Below, piece after piece: positions 36,320 through 44,120 of a stretch of 64,000 nt of DNA; within the stretch, counting starts at the first letter, position 1; each line of letters begins with the position of its first letter. Position numbers and translations under genes: made by a program. Location of the stretch: positions 62,001 through 126,000 of the forward strand of contig CAKZQC010000014.1 of NCBI GenBank assembly GCA_937139495.1, written 5' to 3'. Below the pieces are notes generated by a model. That model did no database searches and was not told the DNA's origin. It saw only the letters and a list, made by a program, of their open reading frames with translations. Source of the DNA: an uncultured Saprospiraceae bacterium (GTDB lineage: Bacteria > Bacteroidota > Bacteroidia > Chitinophagales > Saprospiraceae).

Positions 36320-36874
36320 CTATTGCTTGTCTAGAAAACCAGCTGCTTCGATTAGGTGAAATTTTTGTTCCCATTGTATCACTGTTATTTTATAGTGATA
36401 ATAATTGCCTGTTTGGTCGTCTAGTACTACGTTGTATTCTTGTTGCCATGCAGGCGAATTTTCGGCATAAGGCTTATTGGAGGACACTTCAAAACCTGTC
36501 ATTTTGAGTTGTGACAAAGGCGTTTTGATTTGATTGTCCAGACCTGCGGTCAAGAAACTTTGAATCTTCATTTTTTGGCTAAGTTGTTCCTGCTCCAACT
36601 GTTTTTGTCCTTGTGGTGTTTGTAGGCGTGCTTTGAGCTGATTGGCGGTGATGGTATTGGCTGCAAAGAGGGCATCTAGCGTGATGGCTTGGTTGTCAAG
36701 CAGATGCAATAGTTTTTTATCATCTTTGGTTTTTATGCTTTCTAGTACTTGCAATGCCAACTCGTCCATAGAGTCATAACTGACGTAGTTTTCGCCTTTG
36801 TAGTTGTTGTCGGAACAAGCGGTTAATACTAGTACCAAAAAAATAAATACAAAAAAGTGTCTTGTGATGTTCAT
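36320..36874 (-). CDS. Small lipoprotein of unknown function
   Basis: A 184-residue lipoprotein: MNITRHFFVFIFLVLVLTAC with Cys20 lipidated. The mature part is helical in its first half (YDSMDELALQVLESIKTKDDKKLLHLLDNQAITL) and ends with a small beta domain (YNVVLDDQTGNYYHYKITVIQW). It recalls small periplasmic NTF2-like or DUF4878-type domains, but I cannot assign a family. It is 106 bp upstream of the alpha-2-macroglobulin gene on the same strand and could be cotranscribed with it. Confidence 0.75.
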   Translation of the reverse strand: MNITRHFFVFIFLVLVLTACSDNNYKGENYVSYDSMDELALQVLESIKTKDDKKLLHLLDNQAITLDALFAANTITANQLKARLQTPQGQKQLEQEQLSQKMKIQSFLTAGLDNQIKTPLSQLKMTGFEVSSNKPYAENSPAWQQEYNVVLDDQTGNYYHYKITVIQWEQKFHLIEAAGFLDKQ

Positions 36875-36904
36875 AGGTGGTGGTGGTTAGTCATTAAATG
36901 GTAA

Positions 36905-36955
36905 TAAGAGCATGTCTAGTAATTACTAAAAACTATAATCTTAGACACACACTAA
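36905..36955. repeat. Short palindromic repeat, TTAGAGC-type, copy 1
   Basis: TAAGAGCATGTCTAGTA at 36905-36921 and TTAGACACACACTAA at 36941-36955 are imperfect inverted ends around AAAACTATAAT. Copy 2 is at 45581-45624. The 300 bp from 36875 to 37175 otherwise shows only an imperfect CCGCC/GGCGG hairpin near 37061-37085. Confidence 0.5.
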
Positions 36956-37175
36956 GGAAAACAGGTTTTAGTAAGGTTTCCTATTTCGATAGATGCAATT
37001 TACTATTATTTAGGTGTACCTTAATAAAATTTTAAGTTTTTAAATACGGAATTTTTTTCTCCGCCGCTTAATAATTGTAAGGCGGAACAAAAGCCTTTTC
37101 TTATTGTTTTGAACGAATATATATCGTCAATATTGACAGAAGATTGAATAATTATTGAATTTAAACACACAGCTT

Positions 37176-37706
37176 ATGAAAAATTTACTTTTAGTAGCAA
37201 TGGTTGCTTTTGCTTTTGCAGCTTGCGAAAAAATTGACAAACTGACGCAATTTAGTTTGGATTATACAACCGAAGCGACTATACCGGGTACTTCTGGATT
37301 GAATATTCCAATTATCATGAATACGCCTCAAACAACGACTAATGCGGAGCAGAAGTTTAGTATCAATGATACGCGCAAGGACATGATTGAGGAGATTTAT
37401 TTAGAAGAAGTAATTTTGAATCTCAAATCGCCATCAGGAGAGGATTTCTCTTTTTTGGAAGATATTACGATTTATATCAATGCCGATGGTTTGCCAGAAA
37501 GAGAATTGGCTTGGAAAAGACCTGTACCTGACAATACTGGCAGTGTATTGACGCTTGACGTATCTAAAACAGATGCACAAGAATACATTAAAAAAGATGA
37601 ATTTACATTGAGAGTACAAGCGACTACTGATGAAGTAATTCAGCAGGATCATACATTTGAGATATACACTAAGTTTTTTGTAGATGCCAAAATATTAGGC
37701 GTGTAA
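37176..37706 (+). CDS. Small lipoprotein with beta-rich domain
   Basis: A 176-residue lipoprotein. The ATG at 37176 gives the signal MKNLLLVAMVAFAFAAC; an upstream TTG would spoil it. The mature protein is beta-rich (FSLDYTTEATIPGTSGLNIPIIMNTP, EEIYLEEVILNLKSPSGEDFSFLEDITIYIN, FTLRVQATTDEVIQQDHTFEIYTKFFVDAKI). The pattern resembles immunoglobulin-like outer-membrane lipoproteins common in Bacteroidota. No known motif. It is monocistronic, ending at a strong bidirectional terminator. Confidence 0.8.
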   Translation: MKNLLLVAMVAFAFAACEKIDKLTQFSLDYTTEATIPGTSGLNIPIIMNTPQTTTNAEQKFSINDTRKDMIEEIYLEEVILNLKSPSGEDFSFLEDITIYINADGLPERELAWKRPVPDNTGSVLTLDVSKTDAQEYIKKDEFTLRVQATTDEVIQQDHTFEIYTKFFVDAKILGV

Positions 37707-37734
37707 ACAAACCTAGTTTGAAGCAATTTCTAAC

Positions 37735-37783
37735 ATAAAAGTAAAAGCCAAATTCTACTATAGAATTTGGCTTTTACTTTTAT
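37735..37783. terminator. Bidirectional terminator between convergent genes
   Basis: A perfect 23-bp stem (37735-37757 with 37761-37783) and a 3-nt loop, with A/T-runs on each side. It serves the lipoprotein gene ending at 37706 and the CapA-like gene ending at 37802. Confidence 0.88.
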
Positions 37784-37801
37784 ATTTCAATGCTATCAGC
37801 G

Positions 37802-38971
37802 TTATTTTTGGAGCGGAATAGTTCGGCTCATAGACCCATCTTCTAGGCTAATAATTAAAGGCGATTCTTTGAAGTCGGCTTTAGTTAGTTCGATTAATTC
37901 TCGCAACGCATATTTGCTATCATCATAGACAGGAATCCCTTCGCCAAGTTGTTTGGTGGGAGTAATCTTACCACTCAAAAACACACCCTGTTTGTTGGTC
38001 TTCAATTCTACAATTGGTCCTACGCCTTTTGGACCTACGAGGCTAAATTTGTCATAGGTACAAAAGTTGCCCATACTATAAATAATAAAACGGTCTTTGT
38101 AGAGTTCGGCGGCTCTAGTGACGTGTGGACCATGCCCAAACAAAATATCGGCTCCTGCATCAATACAGCTGTGTGCAAATTTGTAGGTATTACCACGATT
38201 GGCACCCAAAAACATTTCGTCGTGGCGAGGTGTGTGTCGGTGTTTGGCACCTTCTGCTCCTGCATGAAAAGAAACAATAACAATATCACAGACAGAGTCT
38301 AAGTGAGCGACCATTTCGGCAGCTTCCTTGTATCTTTTCATATTAAAACAACCACTGTTGGGTGCTGCTGCCAAAAAGCCATACTTGACGCCATTTTTCT
38401 CGAAGGTCGTGTAGGGTTTGTCGGCAGAGCCTGCGTAATGCAATCCAGAAGTATCTAGCACGCTCGCACTTGCTTTTCGTCCACCTGTTGCGAAGTCGTT
38501 GGCGTGATTGTTGGCGATACTCACTACGTCAAAACCTGCTTGGTTGAGGTGGTTGGTGTAGCGTGCAGGCATACGAAAAGTATAACACTGGCTTGGGTTG
38601 TTGCAGCGTTTAGCTACACCGCCTTTGCCGATTACGCCTTCCAGGTTGCCAAAGGTTAAGTCCGCATTTTTTAAGTATTGTTCTACTCCCAAGAAGAGTG
38701 TTTTTCCATCTTTGGGCGGTAGTGTACGGGTATTGGGATAATCGGTTCCCATCATAATATCGCCCACACCTACTATTGTAATTGTATCCATTTTGGGGGT
38801 GGTGTCGGGCATGATTGCCCAAGCTTCCATACTGTCCCAAACAGACTGATATAACTGGACGCTGTCGGGCAAATATTCAGCCTCAGGCATAGGAGCAGAG
38901 CTGTGCAGCTTTCGTTCGCTTTGGCAGCTAATGACCAATAAGGGAAGTATTAAGCAGTAAAAAAAACGCAT
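37802..38971 (-). CDS. CapA/PgsA-family lipoprotein (metallophosphatase-like)
   Basis: A 389-residue lipoprotein: MRFFYCLILPLLVISC with Cys16 lipidated. The PGA_cap domain shows ITIVGVGDIMMGTDYP, FGNLEGVI, VVSIANNHANDFA, FLAAAPN, CDIVIVSFHAGAEG and ILFGHGPHVTRAAELYKDRFIIYSMGNF, the metal-ligand motifs of this calcineurin-like fold. In Bacillus CapA/PgsA this fold belongs to poly-gamma-glutamate synthesis; in Gram-negatives it often stands alone with unknown role. No capB or capC is nearby, so polyglutamate production is not supported. Length is usual for the family. Confidence 0.9.
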   Translation of the reverse strand: MRFFYCLILPLLVISCQSERKLHSSAPMPEAEYLPDSVQLYQSVWDSMEAWAIMPDTTPKMDTITIVGVGDIMMGTDYPNTRTLPPKDGKTLFLGVEQYLKNADLTFGNLEGVIGKGGVAKRCNNPSQCYTFRMPARYTNHLNQAGFDVVSIANNHANDFATGGRKASASVLDTSGLHYAGSADKPYTTFEKNGVKYGFLAAAPNSGCFNMKRYKEAAEMVAHLDSVCDIVIVSFHAGAEGAKHRHTPRHDEMFLGANRGNTYKFAHSCIDAGADILFGHGPHVTRAAELYKDRFIIYSMGNFCTYDKFSLVGPKGVGPIVELKTNKQGVFLSGKITPTKQLGEGIPVYDDSKYALRELIELTKADFKESPLIISLEDGSMSRTIPLQK

Positions 38972-39022
38972 TGGTTTTAGATTTTTAGAAGTTATGAATT
39001 TAGACTTTTAGAAGATTAAAAA

Positions 39023-39042
39023 CTAGAAGCTAGATGGCAATT
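39023..39042. repeat. CTAGAAGCTAGATG repeat, left of mutT
   Basis: CTAGAAGCTAGATGGCAATT, 19 of 20 bases identical and in the same orientation to 39571-39590. The two copies flank the Nudix gene at 39183-39581. Confidence 0.65.
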
Positions 39043-39182
39043 TGGGGCAGGTTTTTTTTCTTGGAGGGCTACAAAGTTAAGTAGCCTAACTTAATTTTGG
39101 GTGTTTTGGACAACATTTAATGACAATTTGTAGTAAATTAGGGTTCTAGTTGTATTTCAATACTGCTCAAAAAACACTATCT

Positions 39183-39581
39183 ATGAAAAGGCATATTAAA
39201 GTAAGTTGCGGCATTATCCAAAAAGATAATCAATATCTGATTGTGCAGCGTCCTGCCGAAGTACAGCATGCCTTACTTTGGGAGTTCCCAGGGGGCAAGA
39301 TAGAACCAAATGAGACAGCTACCGATTGTATTATTCGAGAGCTCAAAGAGGAACTAGATATTATTGTAGAGGTAGATGAAGAATTGCCGATGGTAAAGCG
39401 AGAAGAAGCTGATTTTGTCATTGAGCTGATTCCGTTTCATTGTACAATAGTGGAAGGACAAATAACGCTGCTCGAACATGAGGCGATGGAATGGATTACG
39501 CTGGGCGAACCTGTCAAACAAGATTTGTGCAAGGGCGATTGTATTATATTGGAACAGTTGGTATTAGAGGCTAGAAGCTAG
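39183..39581 (+). CDS. MutT-like (8-oxo-dGTP) Nudix hydrolase
   Basis: A 132-residue Nudix protein. The ATG at 39183 is chosen; a TTG 33 bp upstream lies in non-coding-like sequence. The opening KVSCGIIQKDNQYLIVQRP and the Nudix box starting GGKIEPNETATDCIIRELKEEL match the MutT type that hydrolyses 8-oxo-dGTP; the final box Gly is Asp. DFVIELIPFHCTIV and HEAMEWITLGEP complete the fold. The last codons (Ala-Arg-Ser-stop) lie inside a repeat, so the C-terminus was shaped by that element. It could also act on other nucleoside triphosphates. Confidence 0.88.
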   Translation: MKRHIKVSCGIIQKDNQYLIVQRPAEVQHALLWEFPGGKIEPNETATDCIIRELKEELDIIVEVDEELPMVKREEADFVIELIPFHCTIVEGQITLLEHEAMEWITLGEPVKQDLCKGDCIILEQLVLEARS

Positions 39582-39590
39582 ATGCCAATT
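39571..39590. repeat. CTAGAAGCTAGATG repeat, right of mutT
   Basis: CTAGAAGCTAGATGCCAATT; includes the mutT stop codon. Further pieces of the same family (AGCAAAGCGGTCT at 39736-39748) follow before the next Nudix gene. Confidence 0.65.
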
Positions 39591-39814
39591 GTGGTGTTGG
39601 GTTTGGATTTTGCTTGTTTTAGATAGAAATGTCCATTTTTTTTGATGCCGTAGATGTGTCAATATTTGCTTGTAAAAGTATTGATATAGGGAATAGAAAG
39701 CTACTATCGGAAGTTTAACTTCTAGTACCTAACAGCAAAGCGGTCTTGCCTAGAGTCGCGCTAACTTCCATTCTTTCTCAAAGGTTATGCAATCTAAAAA
39801 GTGTAGTTTTAAAG

Positions 39815-40255
39815 ATGAAAAACATAAATAATATGCACCAAGGAGTAGGGGTATTAATTGGAAATAAAAATGGGAGTCGATTTTTTGTACAACAAAAAGA
39901 TGAAACCTATCCACATGAAGCGTGGCGAGGGTGTTTGTCGTTTTGGGGTGGTGCCATACAGGCGGGCGAAAGTCCTAGAACGGCATTAGCCAGAGAGCTA
40001 GAAGAGGAAATACCCGAAAGTGTGGCTTTGTTGGCGGATTTCGACATCGAACAACTAAAAAAATACACCGTACAAGCTTATCATGGAGCCTTTGAGTTGA
40101 CAGTATTTGAAGTCAAGGTGACAGACAAAATATTGCAGCAGCTAACCACTATTCGAGTGCTAGAAGGAGAAGGCGTATTGCTCGAAAGAGCAGCCATAGA
40201 AAAACGAAAATGGATTTGGGAAACTGATTTTATATTCGCAGAAATGCAGTCATAA
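39815..40255 (+). CDS. Nudix hydrolase, second copy
   Basis: A 146-residue Nudix protein from the ATG at 39815; another ATG at 39833 is also possible. The opening VGVLIGNKNGSRFFVQQKDETYP, LSFWGGAIQAGESPRTALARELEEE (Nudix box) and AFELTVFEVKV are clear. The box has Ile-Pro in place of the usual Xaa-Gly. It differs strongly from the neighbouring MutT-like protein, so this is not a recent duplication. The substrate is unknown. It ends 2 bp from the convergent TPR gene, with no terminator between them. Confidence 0.82.
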   Translation: MKNINNMHQGVGVLIGNKNGSRFFVQQKDETYPHEAWRGCLSFWGGAIQAGESPRTALARELEEEIPESVALLADFDIEQLKKYTVQAYHGAFELTVFEVKVTDKILQQLTTIRVLEGEGVLLERAAIEKRKWIWETDFIFAEMQS

Positions 40256-40257
40256 TC

Positions 40258-41298
40258 TTACAAGGATTGGCTACGAATAGTAGCAATATAATGAATGATA
40301 CGCTCCATGAAACTGGGCGTAATATGGTAGGCAATTGTCGGTTGGCGAGGGAGCAGAATTTCGTACATCACGTATTCTTCAACCAACTCTTGATCTAAGC
40401 ACCAACCAAAGGCGTAGAGGGCAGGGTAGCGGACACGCTTATCTTCTTTCTGCAAGTTGCTATAGACCATAAATGTACCAATAGTGGCTTCCATTTCTTG
40501 ATTGAAAAGATAGTCGGTCACTTGTTGTTGAGACTTGATATAGACGTAATCGGGTTCGTATTTCCAAACCGCTTTGTACATGCCATAAGTGAGCCAAACG
40601 CCTTGTGCTTTGATGATGACTAGTTCACCTTCCTGTTGTGTTTGGTACTGTGGTACAAAACCCCAATTGCGTTGATAAATCAAATTGGCTTGGGCATAAA
40701 TTTCTTGTAGACGGATGGTCAATCGGGCATGATTTCGATTATACAAATGAGCTAATGTAATCCCTCGAATAGCAGCAGTTGTATCACCTTGTTGCCAATA
40801 TACTTCTGCTTGTAGCCAACGTGCTAGGTAATCAATCGGATTGAGTTCGATGGCTTTTTGGAAATGGGCAATTGCTGGAGCAAAGTTGTTTTCATTGTAA
40901 TAGGTTTCGCCAATCAAGGTCTGCATCTGGGCATTCTGAGGATTTCTTTTTAGTATCTTTTGATAATATTTGCGTGCTTTAGCATAGTCTGGGTTTTCGT
41001 AGCGAGTTAGCTCTTTTGCTTTTTCTTTCCAACATTTATCTTTTTTAGTTTCGCTATTTTGGTAGTCCAATTGATATTCTTTATTATCTTTCAGTTCGAT
41101 ATAGATACCATGTGGAATAGTTTCCCAATCGGGACGCGCTACAATGGTCGTAGCGGACTCTTCGATTTCGTATTGAGTAGGAGAGGCTTCCATGAAAGTC
41201 AATATTTCCAATGGGGTAGAAAGCTGCACTTGTGCCGATACCTGAAGATGGAAGCAGGCAAGACAAAAAAACAAAATAAGAGAACAATTACTTTTCAT
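40258..41298 (-). CDS. Secreted TPR-repeat protein
   Basis: A 346-residue protein with signal peptide MKSNCSLILFFCLACFHLQVSAQ. At least two TPR motifs are visible in residues about 100-190 (YARARKYYQKIL-like KYYQKILKRNPQNAQMQTLIGETYY and NFAPAIAHFQKAIELNPIDYLARWLQAEVYWQQ). The C-terminal half (about 210-346) is rich in aromatic residues and has no known motif. TPR domains mediate protein binding; the partner is unknown. Divergent from the gene at 41324 with only 25 bp between starts, so the promoter region must overlap coding sequence. Confidence 0.82.
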   Translation of the reverse strand: MKSNCSLILFFCLACFHLQVSAQVQLSTPLEILTFMEASPTQYEIEESATTIVARPDWETIPHGIYIELKDNKEYQLDYQNSETKKDKCWKEKAKELTRYENPDYAKARKYYQKILKRNPQNAQMQTLIGETYYNENNFAPAIAHFQKAIELNPIDYLARWLQAEVYWQQGDTTAAIRGITLAHLYNRNHARLTIRLQEIYAQANLIYQRNWGFVPQYQTQQEGELVIIKAQGVWLTYGMYKAVWKYEPDYVYIKSQQQVTDYLFNQEMEATIGTFMVYSNLQKEDKRVRYPALYAFGWCLDQELVEEYVMYEILLPRQPTIAYHITPSFMERIIHYIATIRSQSL

Positions 41299-41323
41299 TC
41301 GTTAGACTTTAGGAGCAATAGCA

Positions 41324-41761
41324 ATGGCAGAAAAAATTACGTTTACTTACTTACAACAATTATTAGAGCCATTGGGTTATCAACTTGATGCGACACAAGA
41401 TAAGCCTATTTTTTGGAAAAAAGTGAATCAAAACGACTTGCGTAGTCCGTACGCTTTGAGTGTGGTTTGGATTATACTAGACAACTACACCCTTATTATT
41501 GAGGGACTTAATGAGCCCAGACTGAAGCGAGCTATCAAAGCAGGACTGATTGAAATAACAACACCAGAGGAGTTCGAGCAGCTCAAAGAAGTAGTTTTTG
41601 AGTCGATGTTGGACAATAGTCAAAAGTTGGAAACCATTTTACCATTTTTTCATCAACAATTGGACACGCTAGAGGCGGAGCCAATCCATACCGATGCTTA
41701 CAAGGCTGCTCTGGCTAATATTGAGCTGTTGGTAGAGGCTGCCAATGAGGTAGAATGGTAA
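41324..41761 (+). CDS. Hypothetical soluble protein (145 aa)
   Basis: A 145-residue acidic protein starting MAEKITFTYLQQLLEPLGYQLDA, with VVWIILDNYTLIIEGLNEPRLKRAIKAGL and a helical C-terminus (LETILPFFHQQLDTLEAEP). No signal peptide, no membrane segment, no recognised family. The start faces the TPR gene start 25 bp away. It is followed after 93 bp by a small membrane-anchored protein gene with its own -7 box. Confidence 0.7.
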   Translation: MAEKITFTYLQQLLEPLGYQLDATQDKPIFWKKVNQNDLRSPYALSVVWIILDNYTLIIEGLNEPRLKRAIKAGLIEITTPEEFEQLKEVVFESMLDNSQKLETILPFFHQQLDTLEAEPIHTDAYKAALANIELLVEAANEVEW

Positions 41762-41775
41762 AAAAAAGCTACTTA

Positions 41776-41809
41776 TTGTCGTTAAGTAATAAAAAAAAGT
41801 GTATATTTG
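41776..41809 (+). promoter_or_regulatory. Possible Bacteroidota-type promoter for the small membrane protein
   Basis: TATATTTG at 41802-41809 is a perfect TAnnTTTG box; a TTG at 41776-41778 lies 23 bp ahead, slightly far. The ATG is 45 bp downstream. Confidence 0.45.
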
Positions 41810-41854
41810 ATACCCCCAAATAACCTCTTTCAATTCCTACCAAAATAGTGTATT

Positions 41855-42169
41855 ATGAAAACGAATTACTGGATTAAAACAACTTTTGGTGCTTTGGTGG
41901 TGCTATTGAGCATACAAGCACAGTTTTATTTGCATCAAGAAAAGAAGCAGCAGCATCGTTTTGCGGATACAGGAGGCAAGATTGTACTCAAAAGTGAGAA
42001 AGCAACGCAGATTATATTAATCGCACCGCCTAGCAAACAAAATAGTACAGAAGAAGAGTATGGAGCGAAAAGTGAAGCCCCAACTAATTTCTTTTCTGAT
42101 ATCAAGGTATTGAAATTTATTGCACAAAAAATAAAAGAAGGATTGCCTAATTTTAATTTAGAAGGTTAG
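41855..42169 (+). CDS. Small membrane-anchored protein
   Basis: A 104-residue protein with an N-terminal hydrophobic segment (WIKTTFGALVVLLSIQAQFYL) that is a signal anchor or signal peptide, then a polar region (HQEKKQQHRFADTGGKIVLKSEK) and a helical end. No lipobox, no known family. It has its own promoter box and ends 30 bp before a strong terminator shared with the convergent QueC-like gene. Confidence 0.65.
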   Translation: MKTNYWIKTTFGALVVLLSIQAQFYLHQEKKQQHRFADTGGKIVLKSEKATQIILIAPPSKQNSTEEEYGAKSEAPTNFFSDIKVLKFIAQKIKEGLPNFNLEG

Positions 42170-42198
42170 ACGGAATTTTAAACCACTTTAGGGTTGAT

Positions 42199-42246
42199 AA
42201 AATAGCAGCTTTTACCAATAATTTGGGTAGAAGCTGCTATTTTTTT
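42199..42246. terminator. Terminator between convergent genes
   Basis: A perfect 13-bp stem AAAATAGCAGCTT (42199-42211) with 42231-42243, plus a T-run to 42246. The minus-strand gene ends at 42250, so it serves both sides. Confidence 0.82.
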
Positions 42247-42249
42247 GTG

Positions 42250-42894
42250 CTACTCAAAGCCTTCAAAAGCGTTTGGATATTGCTCCAATGTCTGGTCAAT
42301 TGTTTGGCAGGTAGCACATTTGTGACAGCGTTGCAATTGCCAATTTACATCGCCTTCGGGATAGCGACATGACCAAGTGAGATTCAAGATTGCCGTAGGC
42401 AATAGCTTCATCACCTCATATTTATTTTTGTGTTGCAATGGAAATTTTATTTGTAATTCAGAACGACTTTTTTCGCTGACGAGATAAAGTATTTTTTCTA
42501 TTTTGGCAAGTCGATCATCGAATCCAGCTTGTAAATAATCGTCGGCAATAGCACCTTCTATTAGTTCGCCAATACTAGGGTTGGCACGGATACAAGTCGC
42601 TGCGGCAAAGTTGACGACCTCGCTGTCCCAGACAGGAGGGCTTCCGAGTTGAGCATAATCAAACGCCAGCCGTTTGTACCTGAAGTTCTGTATGCCCATA
42701 GCACGCAACTCGTCCAATATGGCATTGACTGCCAATTCTTCTTGGATAGTACGACTAGCGGCACTGCCATTGATAAGGTTTACTTTGAACACTAACCAAG
42801 TGTCGTTGGGGTATTCGGTTAGGGTGGTGTAGAGTGCAGCGGTACTATCAATGCCGCCAGAAAAAGGAATAATACCTCGATAAGTCATAGTCAT
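42250..42894 (-). CDS. QueC-like PP-loop ATPase
   Basis: A 214-residue protein with the PP-loop IIPFSGGIDSTAAL (SGGxDS) of adenine-nucleotide alpha hydrolases. The C-terminal WSCRYPEGDV and CHKCATCQ place four Cys as in the zinc site of 7-cyano-7-deazaguanine synthase QueC. The middle part is divergent from standard QueC, and no queD, queE or queF is nearby. It may make preQ0 or act on another substrate. The start ATG is at 42892-42894; a second ATG two codons on is possible. A palindromic element lies immediately upstream. Confidence 0.72.
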   Translation of the reverse strand: MTMTYRGIIPFSGGIDSTAALYTTLTEYPNDTWLVFKVNLINGSAASRTIQEELAVNAILDELRAMGIQNFRYKRLAFDYAQLGSPPVWDSEVVNFAAATCIRANPSIGELIEGAIADDYLQAGFDDRLAKIEKILYLVSEKSRSELQIKFPLQHKNKYEVMKLLPTAILNLTWSCRYPEGDVNWQLQRCHKCATCQTIDQTLEQYPNAFEGFE

Positions 42895-42925
42895 AAAATC
42901 GTTGTTAAAGTGAAATAAGCTCTAT

Positions 42926-43091
42926 TAGAGGTTATTACGAATAGATTCGTATGGTAAGAAAAATATCTTTTCCCGATTCATTTCATAAATGCTCGACATC
43001 ATAGCTAAGGCTATGAGTCTGTGCGTTTATTTCATCAATCAAAAAAATCTATCTTCTTACCCTCATACAACTCCATTCGTAATAATCTCTA
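42926..43091. mobile_element. 166-bp imperfect palindrome, MITE-like
   Basis: Ends of about 36 bp are inverted and highly similar (TAGAGGTTATTACGAAT at the left; TAGAGATTATTACGAAT in the complement of the right). Both continue into GTAAGAA. The centre is CATAGC TAAG GCTATG near 43000-43015, and the arms remain partly complementary throughout. No coding capacity. It fills most of the gap between the QueC-like gene and the candidate effector operon. A related end occurs at 13724-13743. Confidence 0.6.
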
Positions 43092-43196
43092 TTGCCTGTA
43101 TAGGTAAAGAATGAAATTTTGTATTGAAAATCCAATTAAAAATGTTATTTTGTTGCCTTGCACCCGCAATGAAATAAAAAACAACTAAAAAAAGAG

Positions 43197-44117
43197 ATGA
43201 TAAAATCAAAAATAGACGTCGATAAAGTCCATGAATTGCCTTGGAAGGCTTACGTGAAATTACTCGAAAAAGATTTGAAACAAGCACAAGACAAGGGCGT
43301 AAAGCAATTGCCTGTTGTGTTGATTTCTGATTTTGAGTTCGCTTGTGGCGAAACGCATACCTTGCTGGTATTTGGCAAGAAGCCAAAAATGGTGCAGTAT
43401 TACAAAAAGCTAAAAAAAGAACGCAACCAACTGAAAGATTTTTCGATTGGTATGGCAGCGTTTGAAGTATTGGAAAACGGACAATTTTCGTTCAAAATTG
43501 GTGTGACAGGTGGTTTGGGTAAACCCACCAAAATGAAGAAAAATAGTAAAAAGCTGATTAAGAAACTAGGTGTTAATCTAGTCGATATTGTCAAAGGCGA
43601 TTTGCTCGAATCGGTTATAGAAACGATTGACAACGAGAACGAAAATGCTTCAGAGAAATACCAAAAGATAGATGAAAATTTGCAATCGGAGGCAGAACAC
43701 CTCAAACAAGTAGATGATACTGCCAATGACGATCAAGCGATTCGGGCAGTAGCCAAATCTTTTGTGAAGCAAAATAAAGCGCTCAATCTACAAGTAATCC
43801 CAATGCTCAAGCAAGCCGCTACCGATAATTCGGTGGAATATACTGCCGAGCAAGTCGATTTGGCAGAAGCTGCCTTCCGAGCAGCAGCAAGCTTGGTGGA
43901 CAAGTGCGAAGAGATGGGAGATACTAAAATCCCTGCAGATATTACGAAGCTACAGCTACAAGTAGTAGAGAAAAAATTGGTAACCAAGTATGAAAAAATT
44001 TGGAAAAAAATTAAGAAGGCATACGCAGAACAAAACGGAACAATTGACGAATTGCTAAAAAGTAAATTCATGAGTTTGGAAGCCGTATTGCAAAAACTAG
44101 AAGCTACAATCAAATAA
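43197..44117 (+). CDS. Unknown soluble protein, first gene of a candidate effector operon
   Basis: A 306-residue protein without signal peptide. Residues 1-165 form one mixed domain (KVHELPWKAYVKLLEKDLKQAQ, LPVVLISDFEFACGETHTLLVFG, FSFKIGVTGGLGKPTKMKK). Residues about 170-306 are almost entirely helical and charged. I do not recognise the family. It is followed after 3 bp by the papain-like gene, so translation is probably coupled. Its place ahead of a candidate effector suggests a carrier, chaperone or adaptor, by analogy with effector operons; that is inference. Confidence 0.75.
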   Translation: MIKSKIDVDKVHELPWKAYVKLLEKDLKQAQDKGVKQLPVVLISDFEFACGETHTLLVFGKKPKMVQYYKKLKKERNQLKDFSIGMAAFEVLENGQFSFKIGVTGGLGKPTKMKKNSKKLIKKLGVNLVDIVKGDLLESVIETIDNENENASEKYQKIDENLQSEAEHLKQVDDTANDDQAIRAVAKSFVKQNKALNLQVIPMLKQAATDNSVEYTAEQVDLAEAAFRAAASLVDKCEEMGDTKIPADITKLQLQVVEKKLVTKYEKIWKKIKKAYAEQNGTIDELLKSKFMSLEAVLQKLEATIK

Positions 44118-44120
44118 ATC

